Part shown: positions 25,801 to 40,000 of the stretch, one piece after another | Layout of the letters: each line of letters starts with the position of its first letter | Position numbering within the stretch: position 1 is the stretch's first letter | NCBI GenBank assembly: GCA_016806645.1 | Contig: JACSYO010002129.1 | Coordinates: forward strand, 1,402,501 to 1,466,500 | Source: Ophiodon elongatus | Lineage: Eukaryota; Chordata; Actinopteri; Perciformes; Hexagrammidae | Direction: 5' to 3' | Length of the DNA: 64,000 bases | Notes under the pieces: generated by a model | Databases searched by the model: none | Seen by the model: the letters and a program-made list of their open reading frames with translations, nothing else | What the model was told of the DNA's origin: nothing | Made by a program: the position numbers and the translations under genes

Positions 25801-28800
25801 CTGCCCCTTCTTCTCTGCACAAAGACGCTTATTTATCATCTGTCCTAAAAAGAAGTGATGGGAGGTCAAAGATCAGTTGTCAGTGAAGCATCATGAAGGA
25901 AGAGTGTAAAGTCCACTTCCACTGTGTTCCTGCTGAAGTAGCGTACCCACACAGGACTATAAACATGCTATTTAAAGCCTCAGGGAAGAGTTTATGATTC
26001 ATTCCAGCCTTATCTGAAACTATTCGTTTCCCTAGAATTATTCAATATAAAACAGTCTCCAGGTATTTCAAACTTTGGTTCAATGAAGCCTCACCAAAAT
26101 GTCAAGTTAATAATTTTTGTACCCCTTTAGCTGGTATTTCCTACATGTGTCCCATTGTATTATATCACTGTGCCCGCTGATGTCTGTCTGGTTTTGTTCC
26201 TGAGAAGTGTTTGGGTGTCCGCTAACAGGCTGAGCTAATTAATATTTCATCTTCTCACGGTCATGATCCAACCCCTGCTTAAAAATACAACAGGAATACG
26301 GTAACACATGTTGGGCATCGAGCGAGTGCAACGCCCCCAAAAGCAGCCTCCTGCTCTTATGTAACTCTGTCTGGGTCTCCGGAGTTTTCTTCCCTATTCA
26401 ATCACCTCCAAATGCTCCCCTCCTCTTACATTCTTCTGGCCCCGCACTATCGCCTCAGAGCCGGCACACATGGATCCCATTTCACGAGATTGACAGCACA
26501 AGACACACAGAGACCATCTTGCTTCCCCGACAACAAGCCTCTTTTTATGGTTCACCTTTGCACATTATTTTTTAGTAGTAGTTGATACATCTGAATCATA
26601 TAGACAAGCCCCCACAGTCTGGTAATAGTTTTTGTGTTGCAATACCATCAAGTGCACTCTAGGCTGTTTTCAGTCAGGCTGTCTATAGTGACACCGCAGC
26701 AAGATACAGATGCTGTCTTTCATTAGCGTAGGCGGGGGGCTGAAAACATCATGGGATTATGTTACTGATGTGGCTGCGTGGATACTGTGGAGGGAGTGCT
26801 CATCTGTTTTCTTATTGATTTTTGAGGATGTTATTCATAGTCTGTTTTGCACCTGACCCCTGAGAGAACTGACGTGTAACTTTACGTACTAAAGAGGACA
26901 CAGGCGCCAATATTAACGTCACTTCAGCCATCAATAATGTCGTCATTATTGTGATTCTTCCAAGGTAATTGCTGTCACATAATTGCTGATGGTTATAGTT
27001 GCTGCAGTACTAAATTACCCTGTGATTGGATCCTAATAAACTCAATGCATCTTCAGTGACACCTGCAGTCACCTTCATCAGTCAGGGCAAATTCCTCTCT
27101 CTTTTTTTGTGCACAGTCGACATCAATATCATGTTCCAAGCAGAGCAGAAATAAATAAATATCAGACTGTTGTCAGCTGTTGTCAGTTGTAATAGTGATG
27201 GAGGGATAATGCCCATCTGTTCTCTATTACTATGCTAGATTACCATGTAACAATCTCAGTCTCCAATCTGTGCTTAATCTAATTATCTACAGATGGTATC
27301 AGAGCCTGGGTGGAGTGAAGTGGGAGAGAAAACACACTGTGCCGTTGAGTTTTTTTATGTTTAGACTTTGATCCGACATCGAGCAGATCACATGAAGTGT
27401 GTGATTTGCTTTGGTGGAACGATAATGTCAGAAACACTGTAAATATTAAAGGATCGTAACGATATTTCTGCATGTTTTAGGCCATGAACTAAACTTCTAT
27501 TGAAGGGTTGCTTTTCATTTATTTCATTTTAATCAACTTTATTTTTTGTCAAAGTTACTGCAAGTTTGTGCATCCAAGAACACCCAAACATCTGTGTGAT
27601 AAAGAGGAGCTGCAATTTCTAGCCTTGAGAACAGTTTGAACTTCAAAATGCAAACATACCACACAACTCAAACCTAGGACACTGTGCTTTATTCACCAGA
27701 CGTTTACGACTCACTTGCTATCATCAGGAATAAAACATGGTGTACTGGAGAAGAGTTGCGTGACGTGTTTGAAATTTCATTAAAGAGCGGCTGCCAAACC
27801 TTATTACTGTATTTCAAGAAATCCTTTATCTTTTATTTGATTTTACAACCATGAATACAAAATAATAATAATCCTTCTCAGCTGCTCCTGTACCTCACTA
27901 CAAGAACGCAACTTACGTAACTTCTCATGTTCTTATCCTCCCAGCTATGACATGGTCCATTATGGCCACTCCAACCAGCTGCGACAGGCCAAGGCCATGG
28001 GAGATTACCTCATCGTTGGAGTACACACAGATAGTAAGGATCAGAACCGCTGACTTATTGTCCCTATCACACCTACAGTACATCTTCAGTAGAAGCCGTC
28101 TTGCATCATCCCCAATTCTGATACTCTTTCTTCCTTTACCATGCATAAATCATGCTATGGCACCTGTAGCCTCTGTTAAGGCTGTGCCCTATAACCTTTG
28201 GAGGGGTCGTTGTGACAGTAGTGCAACCACTCGAGCGATTGTTTTTTTTGCCTCATATAGCACACTGGAGCATTCTGACATTATGATAACCCAGCATGAT
28301 TTCATAGTCAGGGCAAGCAGAGATACCAGCAATCTTTCCCTCTGCTGAAGTTATAATAAATATCTCAATGACGAAGGCGATGCTGCGTTCAGTCACCATA
28401 AAAACAGATCAGAATGTCATGCAAAGGGAGAGTTCTGCCTCTCTGTGAATCTCAGTTTATTTGTGCGTGTCGACGGTATCGTTTGAGTGTACATGTTTTG
28501 TTTTCGAGGTGAGATTGCGAAGCACAAAGGTCCGCCAGTCTTCACTCAGGCCGAAAGATACAAGATGGTGCGGGCCATAAAATGGGTGGATGAGGTTGTG
28601 GAAGGAGCGCCTTACGTCACCACCCTCCAGACCCTCGACAAGTACAACTGTGACTTCTGTGTGCACGGAGGTACAGTTTATCACCACCTCATGTCCTTAT
28701 TTAGACACACAGATACATTACACTATACATTAATATTGTACTAAATACTGTTATTAGTCGATATAACAGGGTTAAGTTGATTGATCATGTATGCTGTTGT

Positions 28801-31119
28801 TTCAGATGACATAACACTAACAGTGGATGGCAAAGACACATATGAAGAGGTGAAGAAGTCAGGGCGGTACAGGTGAGTTTCCTTTTGAAATGTGCAGAAG
28901 ATTATAATAACAGCCGACATTATATGTTGTGTGTGTGTGTGTGTCTGAAGTTGTCATATTGTGTTGTTCCAGGGAGTGTAAGCGAACCCAGGGAGTTTCA
29001 ACCACAGATCTGGTTGGCAGGATGCTACTGATGACCAAAGCACATCACAGCAACATTGTGAGTACAGCGTTATTGCCCCTATACACCCTTCAGTACACAG
29101 CACACGCCTCATTCAATCCTCTCTTCTCTTTAGGATAGTTCAGACTATCAGCAGCACACGGACAACTTTGGAAAGGTAGGTACCAAACATATTTACAGCA
29201 TATTTAGGTCAAATCAAATCCTCAGCTTAATTGATGGATGTTCAAAACCAAATTCTTGGTTCTTTGGCTTCCTCTTCCTTAACTGTTTTGTCATTAAAGT
29301 AGTTTAAGTTGCTATGTGGGCCAGATGTCAACCATTATTAAACAAAGGCCTTTTCTGTGGACCCACTTTATAATCAAGTTGCAGGCCTTGCCAGGGAAAC
29401 AGTGAATGCCGCTTTTGTTTCTGGATGGGGAAAGTAACTCAGAGTCAACATGCTGGGGATTTAAATTTTCACATTTGAACAAGCAGACTAGCAGAGTAGT
29501 GCTGTGAAGTTGGCGAGGGTTGAATTAATGTGCAGGGGATTTGTGGGACAGCCTGAAGTTAGCGATTGAGCAACGGTGACATTGCTACTCACACCACTAG
29601 GTGGCGGTGATGCAGCGTCCTGGTCTCTCACAGTGGTGCTACTGACTCCATACTGAAGTGCATCTGTCTTATTGCTCCACTGTTTGTACTCATTGTGCCT
29701 GTCTCTGGATTACGGGGGTCACATGGTCAGAAGGGCCACAGTCCCTGGACGGGGGTGTCTCAGTTCCTGCAGACTTCACAGAAGATCATCCAGTTTGCTT
29801 CAGGCCAGGAGCCTCAACCCGGAGACACTATCATCTATGTGGCAGGAGCCTTTGACCTCTTCCGTATCCTTTTAGAACCTCACTAAGGAGAGTGCTGGAT
29901 TTCTGGAAACATAAAACTTGTTCATGAAAAAAGCATGTGCGGTTTAGTAAACTAAGACGTTTCTGCCATTTATAAAATGTTGTGAATTATTTATAATTCT
30001 GTGAACTGTTGCTATGAAATGGTCAACCTTGACTCCTGTCAGACATCGGCCATGTGGACTTCCTGGAAGCAGTGCATAAGCTCGCCGAAAAGCCATACAT
30101 TATAGTGGGGTTGCACTTTGATCAGGTGAGACACCTGTGTGAGACATTTGCTGCCTCGTCGAGTGTTGGCGTTGTACTTTACATTTTCCTAATTTGTTCA
30201 TATCTTTCAGGAGGTGAACCGTTACAAAGGGAAAAACTACCCCATCATGAATGTCCACGAGAGAACACTCAGCGTCCTGGCTTGTCGAGTAGGTTCTGTT
30301 TCTTCTTCCTCCACCATCAACGCAGTGCATTGCACATATATCTTATTCATCTGCAGTTTGTTTGATGTGGAATTGATTTCAGATTTTTTTTCATAGCATG
30401 TGTCAGAAGTGGTGATTGGTGCACCCTTTGCAGTCACAAAAGATTTGCTGGAACATTTTAAGGTTAGTACGGGCAACACAATTGTCTCTCACCATGAGAT
30501 AATAATGTTCTCTGTAATTAAGAATGAATAAAGTAGAACATCTTTTTATCTTCAGGTGGATCTTGTATGCCATGGAAAAACAGAAATATATCCTGACAAG
30601 GACGGCTCTGACCCTTATGCTGTAAGAGTCTATTCACCGTCAATTACAGCTTCTTTTTTCTTTTTCTTTTTAAAGCATCTCTACGAAATACTGTAATCCG
30701 CAGGAGTGATGAATCACATGTATCTGGCAATGTTTTCTTCATATCCAGGAGCCGAGGAGGAAAGGAATCCTACGTACCGTTGACAGTGGGAACAGCCTTA
30801 CTACAGATGCCATTGTGCAGAGGATAATCAAAAACAGGTTAAAAAAAAAAAGAAGCAAAAATAGACAATTTCATATTACATCCACTGAGCAAAACAGTAT
30901 TTTATTTTGTTTGCCACTGCAATAAATAGATACAGGTACATTAGGCACACTAGGTACATTAGATTGACTCTTTCTCCAATTTTCTTGGATTTCTTTCGAT
31001 TCAGGTTGCTATTTGAAGCAAGGAACCAGAAGAAAGAGGCCAAAGAGATTGCCGTGATCCAGGCCATGAAGCGACAAGAGGAGGAGAAGACTAAGGAAAT
31101 ATCCCAGGCTGTGCTGTAG
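22869..31119 (+). CDS. pcyt2: Ethanolamine-phosphate cytidylyltransferase (13 coding exons)
   Basis: Makes CDP-ethanolamine from CTP and phosphoethanolamine, the controlling step of the Kennedy pathway to phosphatidylethanolamine. Exons: 22869-22999, 27945-28033, 28509-28670, 28806-28872, 28973-29057, 29134-29175, 29731-29863, 30043-30125, 30211-30288, 30397-30462, 30556-30621, 30749-30837, 31005-31119; 1206 nt, 401 aa (human 389). Two cytidylyltransferase folds are present: the first has RVWCDGCYDMVHYGH (HxGH at 49-52) and RTQGVSTTDLVGRML (154-168); the second has [20 protein letters not shown] (HxGH at 237-240) and HFKVDLVCHGKTEI. The N-terminus MIKNG resembles human MIRNG, with a His-run and a basic stretch. 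The exon 6 piece DSSDYQQHTDNFGK corresponds to the variable linker; exon 7 begins KGHSPWTGVSQFLQTSQKI. The C-terminal tail (EARNQKKEAKEIAVIQAMKR...) is shorter and diverged. Every junction keeps frame. Confidence 0.97.
23446..23500. mobile_element. Short interspersed-repeat tail
   Basis: TTTGGATAAAAGTGTCTGCT followed by a TAATGTA-rich end matches the teleost repeat tail usually read TTTGGATAAAAGCGTCTGCT. Only this tail is recognisable. Class assignment is uncertain. Confidence 0.45.
25080..25345 (-). mobile_element. Degenerate interspersed repeat of the 'GGGCTGCA(A/G)C' type
   Basis: On the minus strand the end reads CTAGGGCTGCAGCCAACAAT then TATTTTCATTATCGAT. A decayed TTAATCGATTGATC stands at the other end near 25076-25090. 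Such ends are typical of a very common fish repeat with ATCGATTAATCG ends. No coding remains. Confidence 0.45.
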
Positions 31120-32804
31120 GAAGGCCCCAAACAAGCACTGATAGTCAACATAACACTGACAAACTCAGTTAATCTAAACTCATGTACAGTAACATCAACC
31201 CTTTTCTATGTATGACACCCTCCACACACAATCCTGGCTAATAACAGCACTCCTTACAGCAGCCCGTTTGAAGCCAGGGCGGCATAGTTTGCTGTGGGAT
31301 CATCAGGTATACCGCGTGTGTTCTTGTGTGCGATTGTGTGTGTGTGGGGATCCTCTGTGTATTAATATATTCGGCATATGCAAATACATGTTCATGTCAG
31401 TCAGCAATCACACATACAGACGATGGAGTTTTAGACATAAAAAAAAGTTGGAGCAAGGAAGATATCACTATGTGTTCAAATGTCTATTTTATGTCTTTGG
31501 ATATTTTTAATTCCTCAAGTACTCTTATTTATTTTTTGCCTTAAAAAATACAGAATTTTGAGTACAACTATTATGGGATTTGGACATATGAAGGGCAAGT
31601 GTGGGTACCTGAGATGTTGGTCAGGCATTAAGCTGTAACCAGGAAGTGACTTGATTCGTTGCTTCCATAGTGATATTGCTGCTTTCTGTCCAGCATTGGG
31701 TGTAGCCCCACAACTGATCAATGTATAAATTGTATGTATACTGTAACTATGTATTATTAAAGTAATCCCAGGATTTCTGGAGGACGCTAAAACCACTAGA
31801 GACTTAGGGGACAAAATTCCCCTGCTTCTCTGCATCTAACCTGGGTTTGGATGTGAGAAGCTGTTGAAACCTCTTTCGGGACCTCATGTCTATGCTCCAG
31901 AGATCATCACAACTGTCCTGTTTTACTTGTAGAGCAGGTTTTTAACTCAAAAATGCCTAGATCTGTACACATGGCCTTTTGAGTGCAATTGTATTATTTT
32001 TTTTAACCAACACTCCTTGGTTTTATCCTAATATAGAGAACACTACAGAGTTTTAACAGACTGATTTTAAGCTTTAGGTTTCTTAGTATAACTATGACAG
32101 ATGTGTGGTTGACTTGATCATGAAATAGACCTCTTACTGTCATTGAGCCCTGAACAATTTAACCTCTGTCTCGATATCAAATGGGATTAAATAATATATT
32201 TTTTGTAGATGAATATTTTACTCACCTTTTCTCCATTAACTACTGTATAGATGGTTTCATATTGTATAAAAACACATAATAATATATCTGTATGTCAAGT
32301 TGGAATGTATTCATTGTAAGCTATAATGTAAATGTTATTGACAACTCCCAGTTGATAAATACTGTAGAAAACGGATATGACTACAGTATATTGCTGATAA
32401 TATAATATTTTAATCTGAAAGACTATTTGTCATCTTCTTTTCCCTAGCACTGAAAATAGCTGGGTGTAGGAAGATTGCAATATCTACTTAATTTCTTAAG
32501 TAATTGATCTAAATGAGCAAGCTGTGCATTACTTACATGATCAAAGATTAAGGTCATGTTTTGGACACAGAAATTACCTTTGATAAAAATTTAAAATAAA
32601 TATCTGAATTTTGCAATATATGAATGAATCACAAAGAGAGTTTGTTAAATGTCAGGGCATTAAGAGAAGATTATTTAGCAGCAGATTAGTACCCAGCAAA
32701 GATCTGTAAGCTTTTTCAAAAAAGTGCATAATGCATGCTCATGGTCCTGAGTACAGTATACAGTTGTGGATTTCTTTGGCAACCCATGCTCTGTATCAAG
32801 CAGG
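31120..32804 (+). other. pcyt2: pcyt2 3' UTR and downstream spacer
   Basis: No other gene is visible. Candidate polyadenylation signals are ATTAAA at 31756-31761 and AATAAA at 32595-32600. The DNA is A/T-rich and mostly unique. The true transcript end is not decided by sequence. Confidence 0.5.
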
Positions 32805-33238
32805 CAGTGGTGGAAGAAGTATTGAGAGGTGTTTTTTTACTTTAGTGAAAGTAGCAATTAAATAATAATACTATATTAAAAGGAAAAGTCCTGCATTCAA
32901 AATCGTACATAAGTAAAAGTACTAATTATGCAAGATGGCCCCAATCAGTGTTACTTACATGTATCATATTATTGGAATGTCACTGATTTATCAACATGTA
33001 CATAAGCAGCTTTTCAACTTGGTCAGTTGGTAAAGTAAACGTTTTACACTGATGGTTTTTTGAAACTCTAATGCATATTTTATAAACTGATGTAAGTATA
33101 AAATTGTTTTGAAAAGTAACTGGTAAGCTTGCAGCTAAATGTAGTGGAGAGAAAAGTACAATATTTCTTTAAGTATTATAAAATGACAATACCTCACATT
33201 TTCTTGAGTGAATGTAGTCTTCTTTCATTTAACCACTG
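32805..33238. mobile_element. MITE-like repeat with CAGTGGT terminal inverted repeats
   Basis: The left end CAGTGGTGGAAGAAGT and right end ...TTTAACCACTG form imperfect inverted repeats over about 434 bp. The inside has AAGTCCTGCATTCAAAAT, AAGTAAAAGTACT and GTAGTGGAGA...AAAGTACAATATTTC, the usual order of a widespread fish 'AGTAAAAGTA' repeat. I could not find a matching target-site duplication. Two relatives lie at 44115-44500 (opposite strand) and 47626-48789. Confidence 0.6.
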
Positions 33239-34076
33239 AAACCAGTTATAGGCATGACTGGTACTCCCATCAAAATGTCCATCACGGGAAAGGACACGTA
33301 ATTATTGATCCTAATGATTCAACTGCATGCGCTGAGTAAGTTTTCTAATATCTTAAAATGTCAACATAATTGTAAAGTGAAATTGTGCTCTTATTTTGAA
33401 GGAAAGGTGTTCTTACCCGTTCCTCGTTTTGAAAGACAGGCAGTGCACACGTGCCCCCAATTTAGGTAATTATCTTTCCCGCGTCTAGCTAACTGTCTGG
33501 TAACAGTTCAGGCTGTGAATCCAACGACATCGGCGTGCGGAGCAACAGCACAATGATGATTTGCTGTCTTAATACACTGCCAGTCCCGCTGCAGGTAGAT
33601 CATTCATTGAATTGTTCAACTAATTAAACAATTATCATGTTTCTTGTACCACCCAAAGTGTGAAAGGGTCAGTCTCATTAGAAGTTTACGTCACTCGAGT
33701 TTCACCTCAAAATATGCGAGACTAAATTGATTAAGTAAGTTTCTGTGATTGTTTACAAGTAATTTTGAGACTCAACATTTTGTAGAATTAAGGTAACAAT
33801 TAACTGTTTACCATTATGTCAGAAACGTAATTAACTTACTTGCAAAACGACATAAAATTACGTTTTTTTTTTTAATGTTGGCTTAACGTTAAGACTGTCA
33901 TCTGCTAATTCATTTCTAGTAAGTTTTGTATATTTAAACATCTGATATAACTCACACTGAATTGTTTATGAAATGTTATTATTGGCCATGTAGGAATAAT
34001 TAGACCTATTTGTTTTGCAGTCAGTTCTTTTACTATAGTCCAAAAGCGTCCATGTGAAATCTGAATGCTTCCTCAG
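33239..34076 (+). promoter_or_regulatory. gnav1: Presumed gnav1 promoter and untranslated exon region
   Basis: The gnav1 start codon lies six bases after an acceptor (TCCTCAG|ATCTGC ATG, exon starting at 34077), so an untranslated upstream exon is expected. A candidate is the slightly GC-richer stretch 33480-33595 ending CTGCAG|GTAGAT. No TATA or other defining element is convincing. Confidence 0.35.
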
Positions 34077-34082
34077 ATCTGC

Positions 34083-37000
34083 ATGGGAATATGCCTGCAC
34101 CAGGAAATCACAGAAGAAGATAAAAAGGCAAAACTCCAGAGCTCTAAAATAGAGCAAGACCTTTGTGAGCATGCCAGGACTGAGGTGAACGTGGTGAAAA
34201 TCCTCATGCTTGGTAAATCAAAGTTATTTCCGTCATTTATCGAGTTTCACTGAAGTATCGTCATTTTGAAGCGAAAGCATTTCTCTGGCTTGTGTGTGTC
34301 AGGAGCTGCAGAGAGCGGAAAGAGCACCCTGATCAAACAGATTAAGATCATCCACAGTCAGGGCTTCTCCAAACAGGAGCTCCTCAGTTTCAAGGTATTG
34401 GAGTGCTGCAAAGCAAGCTTTTTTTATTTTAACACCCTGGAATAGTATCTATTGTATGAGTCAAATCATCACTTATGTGACACAAGGGTCGATTTTCATT
34501 CCCTCCACAGCCTGCAGTACTGGACAACCTGCTGACCTCTATGAAGTTTGTTCTTCGTGGAATGGGGATGCTGAGGATTAACCTGGCTAATAAGAAGAAC
34601 AAGGTGAGGAGAGATGGTACAGTTTTAAATAGTTTCTTTTAGTAGCCCACTTTTCATTGCAGACCCTCTTTGTCACACTAGATGTCAGTCTTGGTCTTTG
34701 TACAGCACACAAGATGATTGATTTGAGATTGTGATCATAAGTTATGATGTTGCGAGGCACGTCATACTGATCCATGTGGACCTTTAGGCAATGCATTCCT
34801 TGTAGTTTTTGGGGAGAAAACATTACATTTACTTTGAATGTTATGTATAGTGTCCTTTTCTGACGATAGCTTGTCCCATGTGTTTTTAGATGCACGCCCG
34901 CTCCATCCTGTCCTGCAGTGAGTGTTTGGGGGACGACCAGGAACTGCTTCCTTTTGTTGCTCATTCCGTGTGTGCGCTTTGGGCCGACCAAGGGGTCCGA
35001 GCAGCTGCAGCCAGAGGTTACGAGTTTGAGCTGAATGACTCTGCACTCTAGTGAGTAGAATGACCTTCAGTGATTTACTTTTCACAACACCGCCCAATGA
35101 CAGTGGAAATGTCATCGGAAATTGCCCAGTAAGAAGCGCGTCGTCATACCTTATCAATACAGAGCGACAGTAAAGCAACTGCTGGAAAAAACTGCTCTTC
35201 AGGAAATGATTCCTGTGACATTTGTGGAATGGGAGGCTTAATTGGGACCAAATTAAAAAGCACTGTTTGCAGATATCCAGGAAGGTGGAAATTAGGGTGG
35301 AGCTGATAAAACAGACTTGATCGGTCTTTTTTCTTGTTTGAGTAAGAAGTCAAACAGAATCATATGTGAGAGGAATTTCTGTAGAGGTGTTGTTGCATCT
35401 GTGACATTATCTTTTAATTTAAAGCTTTTAATCTAACAGAATTCTACCACAATACATCTCACTGCAAATTATGTACAATCATTATGAAACGGAAGTTATT
35501 GGAATACAGCCAGCGTGTTTTCCCCCCCAACCTCTTTGTGGGACATTTTTATATTTATGTGGGCAGAATTATTTATTTTTTTCCATTTGCTGCCCTTCAA
35601 CAATTGTGCCCTTTTGAATTGTGCATGAAAAAAGCAGCCTGCACAGTGTCATGAAATTGTAACGCACCACTCTGCATAGATCCGTTTGAGTGTGTGTTGC
35701 ATCATCAGCTGAAGTGTGGATCATTAATTGAAGTGTGGAATACATTTTGCGAAATGCCATTATTAATTAATTATTTATTAAAAGGTACTCCAGCTAGCCA
35801 GACTGCGCGAGATGATGTGACTGCTGCATTATCGGAACTCGATAGGTTCGGGAGCCGGAGGGTGAGATGAAACTCAACTGACTGTCTTGCAGTGTTCTCA
35901 CTGTGCTAGACCCAACATTGATTTCTCCCTCCAGAAATATGGGATTAGACTCTGTCGTGACACACTTGACTTCCCTAGGGCCTGAAGGCACATCAATGTG
36001 TAAAAGGATTTATTGGACATTTAGCTTTGGCTTGAACCAGACTTTTAATGATGCTAGAAATACAATTTTTTTTTTTTACACGAAGTTATGTATCCTGATT
36101 TTAGAAATGCACTCTACTCAGCATCAACTTTATTAACAGGAAGTTACTGCTGTGAGTAATAGAACATTTTGAAATGGAAATAAGCGGGTAGAGCTGCATA
36201 GAAATGTTTTGTCATACACTCCAACAACTTACATTTATGCACATTGTATGTAACGTTTGTGTGCAGAGCTATGTCTTCATCAATGTAGATGGTAAACAAC
36301 AAATGCCACAACTGGACATGGCTCACTTTGGAATACCTCACATGGCAAACATTTTGACTTGCCTGTCTATTGAGGTGTAAAATCATTGTTAAAGTATCTA
36401 TGCTACAACTACACACCCTACTTGACAGACATGCAGCCAATGTTGTCAGTAAAAAAAAAAATAATAATATTCATGTCCTGCTGCTAGAGCTTCACATCTG
36501 GTGTACTATAGCCCAGGTTACTGCACACATTTGTCTTTTTGACTGCAGCTTTTGTGAGTGTACTGGATCATATTTAAGAGTACTCCCATAACGTTGCCAG
36601 ACTCATGCTGTGCTTTGCACACCCAAATGCTAGTAGTGGCCTTGAGTTGCTAGCCTCAAGCAGAGGTGAGGAGTGGGCTACAGAGGTCTGGTGAACTCTC
36701 TTCTTTCTTACTCCACACCTCCAGATTATTTTCGTTTTCAAACTTGAAGTCTTCATCCCCAACCGACTAACTCCCAGCGCTGCTGAATCCACCGGCGTCT
36801 CTGCTCATTCTCCTCTTCAATTCAACTGCACGATAATTTACACCCTTCAAAATGACCATCAGGTTGAATTGACGCCTTTTTAATCACTAAACTTACTAAA
36901 TTTGTTTCAACTGAACATTATACCCTTCATGGAGGTAGGATTTGTTGCAAGGATGTTCTATTATAATTAATTAGTTTTAGCCAAATGTACCAAATTGCCT

Positions 37001-40000
37001 GACCAGAAACTTAGTCATGCCGGTGAGACATGAAGTTTTACTGCCATTTAATAATCTGATTTAAAGCCCAAACCGTGTCTGTCTTGGCCTGATATTTGAA
37101 GAAAACATGTTTGACAAAAGCAAAAACTGTATGTGTATCTGCTCACAGTTGACTTTTTGAAATGCTGGTCTCGTCCGTTCGTGATGTTTGTTGCTCTCTT
37201 CTTTTCCCTCTCAAGTTTCTTTGAAAACATGAGTCGAATCATCGCTCCCAAATACGTTCCCACGGAGAATGATGTTCTGAGAGTGAGAGTGAGGACCTGT
37301 GGAATCATTGAGACGCAGTTTCAGCTTAATGAAATCATCTTTCGGTAAGACTTATTAAACTGGCTGCACAAATACAGCAGCGGTTGCAACATGATATAGT
37401 ATCATGCACACATAACTCTAAGCTAACACAATGATGTATAATGAGTGTAAAGGTAAAGACTTTAACGATTCACACTGGGCTCACTGAAAGCCTCATATTA
37501 TACTTATTGCTTGAGGGGCAATTACATTCCTGATATTGACACAATATTTTACTTTCAAGGTACGTTGGACCTCTTTGGATTTTATACCATGACATGAACA
37601 GTTATGCCTTAGATGTAAATTGTTGGCATAATAAGTGCATTTCGTGTGTGTGCATGGATACATAACTAAATTAGTTGTTGGTGGTTTAGCAGACTGGAAT
37701 GTGTTGCAAGTTTTTAGTTGCGCTATCGAGCAATGTTTTGATGAGGGTTCGCTGTTTTGCTTCTGTTACATAATCTACCAACAAAAGATGCACATGTGTT
37801 TCATGAGCATGATGGTGACATATGGATGTGTTGTTCATTAGCTTGCTTGTTAACGAGGCGCAGCATATGAATAAGACAGCTTTAGAGTTCGAGCAGCTTA
37901 TTCGAAAGTTATTCTGTATTTTTGTTGGACAGAGGGCAGGGGCAAAACATGCAACTATTTTCCCCGACAGAAGCAGAACTCTTGAGCTGAGGGAGGGTAT
38001 GACTCAGACATGAAATATTGATGGCTTCCCGCTGCCTTCTTATTCCGGGAATACTAACTAACACAGATATAGTGGAAGCGCACCGATGAAACAATGAAAC
38101 ACCAACTTCCTTTCCCCTTTGACCTTTCTGTTTTCAGAGTAAGCAGCCATTCATGAGTCTCCCAGGGCCCTGTCTCTGTGAAATAGAATCCATACAAAGC
38201 AGGACTTCATTAAAATTGCATATACTGTAGCTTAAAGGTTAGAACTGCGGAAAAATGCTTCACTGGGAAATGTTAAAGAATGTAACAGTTTTACACTTTT
38301 TTTGATAGTTTATCAAGAAATATCTTTCATTTCATGAAATTTAAGTAAATTTCATGAAATCATACTATAGATCAGAGTTTGTCCAAGTTTTGGTGACTAA
38401 GTGCCAATTTAGGGAACAAGCATATGATTGTGGGCCTCACAGGAAAAGTGCACGCATAAAACAAAATAATTGTTTCTATCTCACTTTCTCATTAAATTTG
38501 CGAGTTGTCCACCGAGCTCTCTAACTCGAGCTAACAGCACCAGCATTGATGGCAGAACATAATTCCTGTGACACTCACGAGATGCCACTAGTTGCCATGC
38601 AACCAGTAGACTCAACAAACTCCACTGAAGATGATCTCCCTGGCATCGTTGCTAAAACTGGGTGGAAGCAATTATATATTTGAAGAAAGAAAAGAACCAG
38701 AACCACAAAAAGTATTTAAGGCGGCGCTTCATTTTGGGGTGATGACATGCAAAAGTTGTGTGCTTGTAAACACTGGATCGTAGAAGAAATGAATGCTGAG
38801 AACTGTTGTTGCTGCAGCTGCTCTAACATGCTAACAGACACACACAGATGGTTCACTCACTGTTTTTGAACTGTTCAAAGTAAAAACAATTAAAGTTGAG
38901 CTCTCCTACTGCTAGAAAAGGGCTCCAGAATGTGGCTCACGGTCACAGGTTTTATTCCTCCAGAATCTCCGGCTCCCTCCCGACTCCTGCTGAGTCGATC
39001 AATAATGCGCGTTATCCCCACGTGGAACCCCGCACATCCCCACGCATGTAGATAAACGGTTGTGATTGTCTTCTCTGAATTCAACAATCAAACATGTTTG
39101 TCAAGGTCCAGCCTCGCCTATTTCTTGATGCTCAAAAAGTCATTTTTGGGGGAAAAAGTAGTGAACTGCAAGAATTTTTGATGACCTTTGCTGATTTTTA
39201 TAGATGAATTTGCACATAAATATTTGATGCATCATTTACCAAGGTAGTTGTAAAATTGTTCATGGTTACTGTAGTTGTCTTGTCTTTTTTACTTTTTAGT
39301 GTTAAATACAATCGCAGTGATGCAATATGTTTTTATGTTCCCTGCAGTAGTTATCCTGTGTCTGCTTAACCTATATGCAACCTGTATCTGTTTATTGTTC
39401 AGATTATCTGGCTTTGCTTTCCATCTCCATTTTATTCAATTATAGGCATAAGATTATTCATTTTTCTTAAACTTGCATAATGTAATACTGAAGAGGATGA
39501 CTAAAACCGTTTAAGAGCGAGTCGGTCTCGTATGTCTTTGGCTGATTCTACGAAATACTTAAATTCAATAACGTTAGTTCCTCAGAGCTTGCAAGCTGTA
39601 TCAGTTTACAAGTTTACTTTTCGCCTCCTTGAGTGATGATTTTCTTTTCTGCAGCACAGAAACTACTGCTGTCAAATGCCACAGTTACGGTTTATTGTCA
39701 CTCAGCTTGTTAAAACTGATTCTTGACCCAGGGGGATAAATGCTTCATTGCCTCTGACATGAGTTCTGCAATCACGCACCTGGAGACCATCTGGCCCAAA
39801 TGGGAACTCATTACCTGTGTCACCAAGACCCTCGACTTCACATGGTGCCAGATCATATTTTGAAATGGATTGCCCCAATATTTTAAATGGGTTTGAAGTA
39901 ATATCAGCATTTAATATCTAGAATATTGCCGTATTGCCCGTGAATAAATGTGTATTTGTAGTATATTTAACAAAAAGGCATTAACCATTAGTGGAGATTG

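Larger units (their letters stand above)
23000..27944 (+). other. pcyt2 intron 1 (4.9 kb), non-coding
   Basis: No exon is recognised. It holds a short fish repeat tail near 23446-23500, an A tract at 24052-24067 and a decayed interspersed repeat at 25080-25345. The rest appears unique. Confidence 0.6.
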
